In this document: one piece after another, positions 7,261-11,092 of the stretch
How positions within the stretch are numbered: the stretch's first letter is position 1
Layout: every line of letters begins with the position of its first letter
NCBI GenBank assembly: GCA_031266615.1
Contig: JAISAR010000081.1
Location: 1 to 11,092, forward strand
DNA length: 11,092 nucleotides
Source: Rickettsiales bacterium
GTDB taxonomy: Bacteria; Pseudomonadota; Alphaproteobacteria; Rickettsiales; Anaplasmataceae
Direction of reading: 5' to 3'
Notes under the pieces: generated by a model
The model's input: only the letters and a program-made list of their open reading frames with translations
The model's database searches: none
What the model was told of the DNA's origin: nothing
Translations under genes and position numbers: made by a program

Positions 7261-8916
7261 TTAAATTTCACAAGCCTTGTTGTTGTTTGGACTTTGAATA
7301 TTCACCTCTTTCAATTCAGTGGTAGGTTTTAACATTGTGTATGTAATGCCGCCAGCTACCAATGCAGATGTTACAGAAGTTGCAATCATCGATAGAACAA
7401 ACAATCCTGAAACAATACTGAGGATAGAACCCACTATCAACGTGGCTACAAGGCTTACGTAGGCAATTTTTGATAACGGTGGCTTTTTTTCTACTTTTTT
7501 TAATGACACTTCACTTGTTTGAGAATGCTGATTTTTGTTTTTTTCTAATTCGCTATTAAGCGTTGCATTTTCACTTTTCAGATCTTCTATTTTTTGTTTC
7601 AGCAACTTATTCTCTTCATTAAGTTTATTAAGTGCTCCCAATTTAGCCTCGTGCTCAGCTATATAATTAGAATGCTGACTTTCTGCTTCTTCTAATTTAC
7701 CCTTAAACGTTGCATTTTCACTCTTCAGATTTATTATTTCTTGTTTCAGCGACTTATTCTCTTCATCGAGTTTATTAAGTGCCTCCTGCTTAGTCTCATT
7801 TTTAGCCAAGTGATCCTTTAATGTTTCTAGATCCTTTTGCGCTTCTTCCAGTTTTTGCTCAACCCGTCTTAATTCCTCATCTGAACTTTCTAATTTCCGG
7901 ATTCGACTGTCTTTTAACTTTTTTAAAGTATCATCTAATTGCCGCTGTGTATTAGTTTGTTGTTCCTTTAACCAATCTACCTCCCTACTTAACTTTTCAA
8001 CTTTGCTTTCTAAATCTTTCTTCTCTTGAGTTAATCTATTCAATTGAGCATTTAATTCCCTTTCGCGCTTACTTGAAAAGTTCACAACTGCAGTATTTTT
8101 TTCATGTAACTCCCTTAACTCGTTTTCCAACTCCTCGATTCCACTTCCTTTGAACACGTGTTTCACTAATCCTTCGCGGGTGTCTCCTTCTGTGGGAGTA
8201 TATGTTCCACTGTCATTACTACTGGTTTCATCGTCACATGTAGCATCGCATCGTTCCGAATAAGAGTCTATACCATTCGTAGCTGCTGCATCATTTTCGT
8301 TCACAGCTAAGCTTGCCTGAGTTTTATGATTATTCTGAGATAGGTGATAGTGACCTCCTCCTTCAATCTTTATGTTAAGATCTTTTGCTTTCTTCGGCGA
8401 ATAATTTTTTTCTGCTTCCTCCAATCTTTTGATTATTATCTCTCTATTTTGTATATTATCAATCGTCTCTACCATCTCTCTTGGAATTCGGTCTTGACTA
8501 TCTTCTAGTGAAGGATTTGCGTTAGCATCTAATAAAAGCTGTACTATCTCTTCATAGCCATGCGAAGCAGCAATGTGCAAAGCAGTTAGTCCATTACTGG
8601 ATCCATCTTTGATTCGCATATCGACCCTGACTGTCTTCTTTATCAGAAGTTTTACCATCAATACATTGTTACTTTCTACAGCAAGATGCAACAATGTGTA
8701 ATCTACAGGTCCATTTGAAGTTTTTACACTGAATAGATGATCCTTCCAGAGGTCGTTTTTAAACTTGTTATATTCTCCACAATCTTCTTCAGGTAACTTC
8801 CTTTCTACCTCATATAATTCATCTTTTATTTTTTCAAGCAAGTTATCCTTATTCAGACCTCCACCCTCATTGACATTTTTTATTATTTCAAAAAACTTTT
8901 CCTTCTCTATTGCCAC
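7261..8916 (-). CDS. ANK3: ankyrin, long coiled-coil and C-terminal membrane hairpin protein
   Basis: This 551-residue protein starts at GTG (8916), just after a strong purine-rich ribosome binding site (GAGGGAAGGG), with an in-frame stop upstream. Domains in order: an N-terminal helical domain (1-65) also present in ANK1; two clear ankyrin repeats (about 74-107 and 108-141, TLLHLAVES and TALHIAASHGYEEI) with a weak third; a low-complexity acidic/Ser-Thr stretch (about 200-250, NDSGTYTPTEGD); a long coiled coil (about 258-465) with heptads of Leu, Glu and Lys; the QHSQTSEVS linker; a hydrophobic hairpin (about 484-527); GGITYTMLKPTTEL; and a polar tail. Two 49-residue tandem units make up the end of the coiled coil. 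The likely topology is a membrane-anchored rod carrying a protein-binding head. Partner and location are unknown. Confidence 0.88.
   Translation of the reverse strand: MAIEKEKFFEIIKNVNEGGGLNKDNLLEKIKDELYEVERKLPEEDCGEYNKFKNDLWKDHLFSVKTSNGPVDYTLLHLAVESNNVLMVKLLIKKTVRVDMRIKDGSSNGLTALHIAASHGYEEIVQLLLDANANPSLEDSQDRIPREMVETIDNIQNREIIIKRLEEAEKNYSPKKAKDLNIKIEGGGHYHLSQNNHKTQASLAVNENDAAATNGIDSYSERCDATCDDETSSNDSGTYTPTEGDTREGLVKHVFKGSGIEELENELRELHEKNTAVVNFSSKRERELNAQLNRLTQEKKDLESKVEKLSREVDWLKEQQTNTQRQLDDTLKKLKDSRIRKLESSDEELRRVEQKLEEAQKDLETLKDHLAKNETKQEALNKLDEENKSLKQEIINLKSENATFKGKLEEAESQHSNYIAEHEAKLGALNKLNEENKLLKQKIEDLKSENATLNSELEKNKNQHSQTSEVSLKKVEKKPPLSKIAYVSLVATLIVGSILSIVSGLFVLSMIATSVTSALVAGGITYTMLKPTTELKEVNIQSPNNNKACEI
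7522..7815 (-). repeat. 147-bp tandem duplication in the ANK3 coiled coil (two copies)
   Basis: Residues 368-416 (7669-7815) and 417-465 (7522-7668) are diverged copies. Both contain ALNKL-x-EENK-x-LKQ, LKSENAT and a final QHS. The period is 147 bp, or 49 residues, which is exactly seven heptads, so the duplication keeps the coiled-coil register. Clear DNA identity remains, for example around TTTATTAAGTGC at 7624 and 7771. Confidence 0.88.
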
Positions 8917-8947
8917 AACCCTTCCCTCTTAGTCTATTTATCATTGC

Positions 8948-8995
8948 CATATAGTTGCATAAAAGGGTTAAATTTATTGAAATTCTATATTTTAT
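8948..8995 (-). promoter_or_regulatory. Upstream block of ANK3, shared with ANK2
   Basis: The minus strand carries TTTAACCC, TTTTATG and then TATATG (8953-8948) in the same order and spacing as upstream of ANK2. TATATG could be the -10. The region further upstream is AT-rich and has no clear -35. Confidence 0.3.
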
Positions 8996-9175
8996 CTAAA
9001 AATTAGTCATAAACACTTTCTTGTATTCCCCTATCAAAGTAGATACAAGCTGGCACCCAGAAAAAAGAATGATGTTATCCTAGCGCCCTCTTTTCTTGTC
9101 ATTCCAGTGCCTCCTTCTCTTGTCATCCAAGTAGCTGACACTTGCATCCAGGATACTACTTTAGTAATAAATATT

Positions 9176-9264
9176 TAAGAAACTTACCAAATAGAGAAAA
9201 AAAAGCAAAAGAAGCCCCGGCCATTGTCTATTTTTAGTATTGGCGTTTTTTAAAGTCTTAAACG
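9176..9264 (+). repeat. Diverged direct repeat, copy A
   Basis: Begins TAAGAAACTTAC, continues through an A-rich tract, CAAAAGAA, CCC, ATTGGCGT and ends GTCTTAAACG. Copy B at 9313-9411 has the same landmarks in the same order; copy A is about ten bases shorter in the middle. Confidence 0.65.
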
Positions 9265-9312
9265 CTGCAATTTAGCGACTTTTAAACTGCAACAGACCCT
9301 TAGCTTAAGCGC

Positions 9313-9411
9313 TAAGAAACTTACTAAGCAGAAAAAAAGACAAAAGAATCCCGTGGTAGAAGTTGCTCACTCTCTAATCCTGAAAATTGGCGTACTATAC
9401 TGTCTTAAACG
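9313..9411 (+). repeat. Diverged direct repeat, copy B
   Basis: Shares TAAGAAACTTAC, the A-rich tract, CAAAAGAA, CCC, ATTGGCGT and GTCTTAAACG with copy A. The small imperfect palindrome CTTAGC-TTAAGC-GCTAAG lies across its start. Confidence 0.65.
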
Positions 9412-9445
9412 ACTTATAAGCGCGTTTCAGCTTGTATAGGGAAAA

Positions 9446-9461
9446 ACCTAGAAATCTAGGT
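9446..9461. other. Short perfect hairpin
   Basis: ACCTAG, loop AAAT, CTAGGT. A second small hairpin, TGCAC-ATA-GTGCA, follows at 9483-9495. Neither is followed by a T run in the plus direction. Function unknown. Confidence 0.4.
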
Positions 9462-9565
9462 GAAATTAATAAAGACATAAGGTGCACATAGTGCAAAAAA
9501 TTAAACATAAGACGCCAACCTTAATACTCTTGTCGTTTAATCTGCACAGATGAGGATAACTGAAT

Positions 9566-9600
9566 ACCTCCAGTTTCATGATAACGGAACTGGCGAAGGT
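9566..9600. other. Longer imperfect hairpin upstream of radC
   Basis: CCAGTT (9570-9575) pairs with AACTGG (9588-9593) over a 12-base loop. The stem extends with ACCT/AGGT across a three-base bulge. A seven-T run lies at 9611-9617, 11 bases beyond the stem, which is too far for a typical terminator. It could be part of a structured RNA or a transposon end; I cannot tell which. Confidence 0.35.
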
Positions 9601-9748
9601 TGTCAAGTAGTTTTTTTCGTTTCTATTGGGTGACATACGCTGCTAAAAACTATGCAAAAAGTCTAGTGACAGCCCAAGTCAAGGAGTTCAAAGCCTTTAC
9701 TTCATAATCCCTTTAATATATTCTATTAATAATTTTAGAAAATATATT

Positions 9749-9871
9749 ATGATTGCAAATATAAACACCGTTGCACTTCAGGGAATTAATATAGTGAATG
9801 TTAATGTCCAAATTCACATGGCAAATGGTGTTCCTGCCTTTAAAGCAACAAGGACAACATTGCAAATTTAG
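9749..9871 (+). pseudogene. N-terminal remnant of a ComM/YifB-like Mg-chelatase-family ATPase
   Basis: The 40-codon frame starts at ATG 9749 and ends at TAG 9869. Its first 31 residues (MIANINTVALQGINIVNVNV, then QIHMANGVPAF) resemble the N-terminus of ComM/YifB, including the alternating hydrophobic strand and the GVPAF/GLPGL turn. ComM is a AAA+ helicase of about 500 residues involved in branch migration during DNA uptake. The expected VGLP continuation, P-loop and everything after are absent, so this is a stub left by a large deletion. Identification is from recalled family sequence and not a search. It lies directly upstream of radC. Confidence 0.5.
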
Positions 9872-9963
9872 AGTTCAAGAGGGTTATTCCTCGAGAACTA
9901 CTGCGTCAGAAAGCTGGCGTTGAATTTGTATATAATGTTGATCTTGGAGGTTTTTATGAATAA
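9844..9963 (+). other. Start-less open tail overlapping the radC start
   Basis: After a TAA at 9841, this frame runs 39 codons (including NLEFKRVIPRELLRQKAGVE) to a TAA at 9961-9963 that overlaps the radC ATG as ATGAATAA. Its composition looks coding, but it has no ATG and is in a different frame from the ComM-like stub. It may be the 3' end of a deleted gene once translationally coupled to radC. I do not recognise the peptide. Confidence 0.35.
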
Positions 9964-10615
9964 TAGTGAGAGAAAAGAGAAATTAGAAACTCGTATTCTA
10001 TCAAGCAGAGGTAGGTCTTTGCTTGACCATGAGCTACTGGAACGTAATCTATCTGCATACACAGAAGGAAGAGAAGTTGCCAAAAAGCTAATGGAGCTCT
10101 TTAGTAGTTTAGGAAGGGTAATTAATGCTGATCTTCACGAGCTAAAAAATGTTACAGGAATGAACGATGGAGCAATAGCAAATATCTTTTGCCTGAAAGA
10201 GATTTTCGATAGGATATTGAAAGGTAAGTTAAAAAAGCTGTCGATTCTTGATAATAGAGAAGAGCTACTAAAATACTTTAAAGCAGCAATAGGACAGTCA
10301 CGAAAGGAAAGCTTACGAGTGGTATACTTAGATCGAAGTGGTCATTTAATATATGAGTATGTTCAAGACTGTGGAACTATAGATAGAGTGCCTCTATATG
10401 TGAGGGAAATAATAAAACAGGGATTACTGATTGACGCATCATCTGTTGCAATTTCACATAATCATCCAAGTGGAGATATAGAGCCATCTAAAGAGGATGA
10501 AGATAACACACTTACATTAGCTGCAACCTGTGAAAATGTAGGAATGAAATTAATAGATCATATAATCGTAACACAGAAGAGCCATTTTAGTTTTTATGAC
10601 AGTGGTTTATTGTAA
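9956..10615 (+). CDS. radC: RadC family JAB1/MPN metalloprotein
   Basis: RadC proteins pair an N-terminal helix-hairpin-helix-like region with a JAB1/MPN (JAMM) metalloprotease-fold domain. The historical DNA-repair role is not established, and many copies sit in mobile DNA. Here the HhH-like region is about residues 20-90 (VINADLHELKNVTGMNDG). The JAMM signature is complete: SHNHPSGDIEPSKEDED supplies H168, H170, S178 and D181, with E118 upstream (ESLRVVYLD) as the likely catalytic glutamate. The length of 219 is normal. I chose the ATG at 9956 because GGAGG lies five bases before it; the ATG at 9920 would add 12 residues and has no ribosome binding site. A strong terminator follows. In WO prophages radC sits near XRE regulators, as it does here. 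Confidence 0.92.
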   Translation: MNNSERKEKLETRILSSRGRSLLDHELLERNLSAYTEGREVAKKLMELFSSLGRVINADLHELKNVTGMNDGAIANIFCLKEIFDRILKGKLKKLSILDNREELLKYFKAAIGQSRKESLRVVYLDRSGHLIYEYVQDCGTIDRVPLYVREIIKQGLLIDASSVAISHNHPSGDIEPSKEDEDNTLTLAATCENVGMKLIDHIIVTQKSHFSFYDSGLL

Positions 10616-10626
10616 TCTGTAGACTG

Positions 10627-10659
10627 GAAGGAAAGTTCTCTAGCTTTCCTTCTTTTTTT
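10627..10659 (+). terminator. Rho-independent terminator after radC
   Basis: GAAGGAAAG (10627-10635), loop TTCTCTAG, CTTTCCTTC (10644-10652) and a run of seven T (10653-10659). The nine-pair stem is perfect. It begins 11 bases after the radC stop and separates radC transcription from the regulator downstream. Confidence 0.92.
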
Positions 10660-10718
10660 CCACTTCATAAATTAAAAAATTCAATATAAGCTTGAACAGC
10701 TAAAATTAGTAATAAAAA

Positions 10719-11054
10719 GTGGAATTAGGCAAAAAAATAAAGGAACTTAGGTTATACTGTGGTTTAACACAAACTGAGTTAGGAAAAAGAATAGGTGTTT
10801 CATATAGGCAGATACAAAGGTACGAAAATGGTTCAAACCACATTTTGGCTAGTAGACTATACGACTTAGCAAAAGCTCTATCGATTAATGTGGCTGATTT
10901 TTTTACTGATGTGCATGACGACTCACATGAAGCTTATGATGAGGAGATATTAAAATTAGTCAAAGGATACAATGAAATTAAGAGCAAAAGGTTACGTAGT
11001 GTAGTTTATATATTGGTAAAATCTTTTTCTCAAAGTATATTATCTGATACGTAA
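10719..11054 (+). CDS. XRE-family helix-turn-helix regulator
   Basis: The 111 residues hold one Cro/CI-type HTH domain (about 4-60): IKELRLYCGLTQTELGKRIG forms the first helices, and VSYRQIQRYENG is the recognition helix and its end. An acidic linker (HDDSHEAYDEE) and a C-terminal helix (about 76-106) that could dimerise follow. The protein should bind operator DNA. The start is GTG 10719, since a TAA lies two codons upstream and no later start is suitable. No Shine-Dalgarno sequence is visible, and a possible -10 (TAAAAT, 10701-10706) would give an almost leaderless transcript. In WO prophages such regulators are often double-HTH proteins of about 300 residues; here one HTH ends and another gene begins a single base later, which suggests a split pair. 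Confidence 0.87.
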   Translation: MELGKKIKELRLYCGLTQTELGKRIGVSYRQIQRYENGSNHILASRLYDLAKALSINVADFFTDVHDDSHEAYDEEILKLVKGYNEIKSKRLRSVVYILVKSFSQSILSDT

Positions 11055-11055
11055 A

Positions 11056-11092
11056 ATGACCATACAACATCCTATCGATAAGCAAATAGGTG
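11056..11092 (+). CDS. Start of a second gene, probably another XRE regulator (partial)
   Basis: One base after the TAA of the previous gene, ATG opens a frame that runs off the window after 12 codons (MTIQHPIDKQIG). The pattern of hydrophobic residues followed by D-x-QIG is typical of residues just before the first helix of XRE regulators in Wolbachia. The near-zero spacing suggests translational coupling. The call rests on very little sequence. Confidence 0.5.
   Translation, partial: MTIQHPIDKQIG

Larger units (their letters stand above)
9029..9441. mobile_element. Possible decayed MITE-like element with inverted ends
   Basis: The right end CAGCTTGTATAGGG (9428-9441) is the reverse complement of CCCTATACAAGCTG. 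At the left end the same 14 bases occur split, CCCTAT (9029-9034) and ACAAGCTG (9045-9052), by ten inserted bases. The 413-bp interior is non-coding and includes the two direct block copies. No target-site duplication is evident. A non-autonomous element remnant is the reading, with modest support. Confidence 0.3.
8996..9748. other. Gene-free segment of about 750 bp with decayed repeats
   Basis: No frame here looks coding on either strand. The segment begins with degenerate copies of a TTGTCAT(T)CC motif (near 9093-9104 and 9118-9128) reminiscent of the short palindromic repeats common in Wolbachia intergenic DNA, including the CAAGT/ACTTG stem at 9128-9144. It continues with two diverged direct copies of a longer block and ends with several hairpins. 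I see no tRNA, rRNA or other known RNA in it. Confidence 0.55.

Noticed and set aside
9566..9617. Hairpin plus T run as a rho-independent terminator
   Set aside because: The T run starts 11 bases after the extended stem, and no gene on the plus strand precedes it.
9550..9633. 27-codon open frame MRITEYLQFHDNGTGEG...
   Set aside because: No ribosome binding site, no recognised homology, and it overlaps an imperfect hairpin. Too short to call without other evidence.
9920..9955. Upstream ATG extending radC by 12 residues
   Set aside because: No ribosome binding site before 9920, whereas GGAGG stands five bases before the ATG at 9956, where RadC-like sequence begins.
9898..10083. 61-codon minus-strand frame over the radC start
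   Set aside because: Antisense shadow of radC, with no ribosome binding site or recognisable motif.

Overview
The window looks like a chromosomal segment of Wolbachia (Rickettsiales, Anaplasmataceae). The case rests on very AT-rich DNA, three ankyrin-repeat genes interleaved with single-copy housekeeping genes, degenerate intergenic repeats, and a radC plus XRE-regulator pair of the kind found in Wolbachia WO prophage. The genus is inferred from content and style; no search was run.

Layout. Positions 1-780 (+) hold an unrecognised protein with N-terminal membrane segments. Next comes an ankyrin gene (ANK1, 818-2455, -) whose eighth codon is an in-frame TGA, leaving a 457-codon open frame behind it. 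Then prfB (2521-3625, -), which encodes peptide-chain release factor 2. The long prfB frame lacks its first 29 residues; a 25-codon upstream frame joins it through a canonical +1 programmed frameshift (SD-like AGGAGG, 3 nt, CTT TGA C). Divergent from prfB is mgtE (3780-5150, +), a Mg2+ channel/transporter. It converges on pdhB (5147-6145, -), pyruvate dehydrogenase E1 beta, with a 4-bp overlap of stop codons. Two more ankyrin genes follow on the minus strand: ANK2 (6222-7127) and ANK3 (7261-8916, with a long coiled coil).

Positions 8917-9748 carry no convincing gene. They hold a decayed repeat-rich segment: imperfect inverted ends, two diverged direct copies of a block of about 90-100 bp, and several hairpins. 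Then come a short comM/yifB-like N-terminal remnant, an open 39-codon tail without a start, and an intact radC (9956-10615) closed by a strong rho-independent terminator. The window ends with a small XRE-type HTH regulator (10719-11054) and the first 12 codons of a following gene (11056-), probably another XRE regulator. This right end looks like the edge of a prophage or other accessory module.

How the genes relate. The core genes (prfB, mgtE, pdhB) serve translation termination, Mg2+ homeostasis and entry of pyruvate into the TCA cycle, and share no pathway. The most interesting part is the ankyrin trio. All three lie on the same strand and end in the same module, a hydrophobic hairpin followed by a short polar tail. 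ANK1 and ANK3 also share an N-terminal domain, and ANK2 and ANK3 share a nearly identical stretch before the hairpin. They look like a locally duplicated and domain-shuffled family of membrane-anchored ankyrin proteins that could act at the vacuole/host interface. One member appears to be dying through a nonsense mutation.
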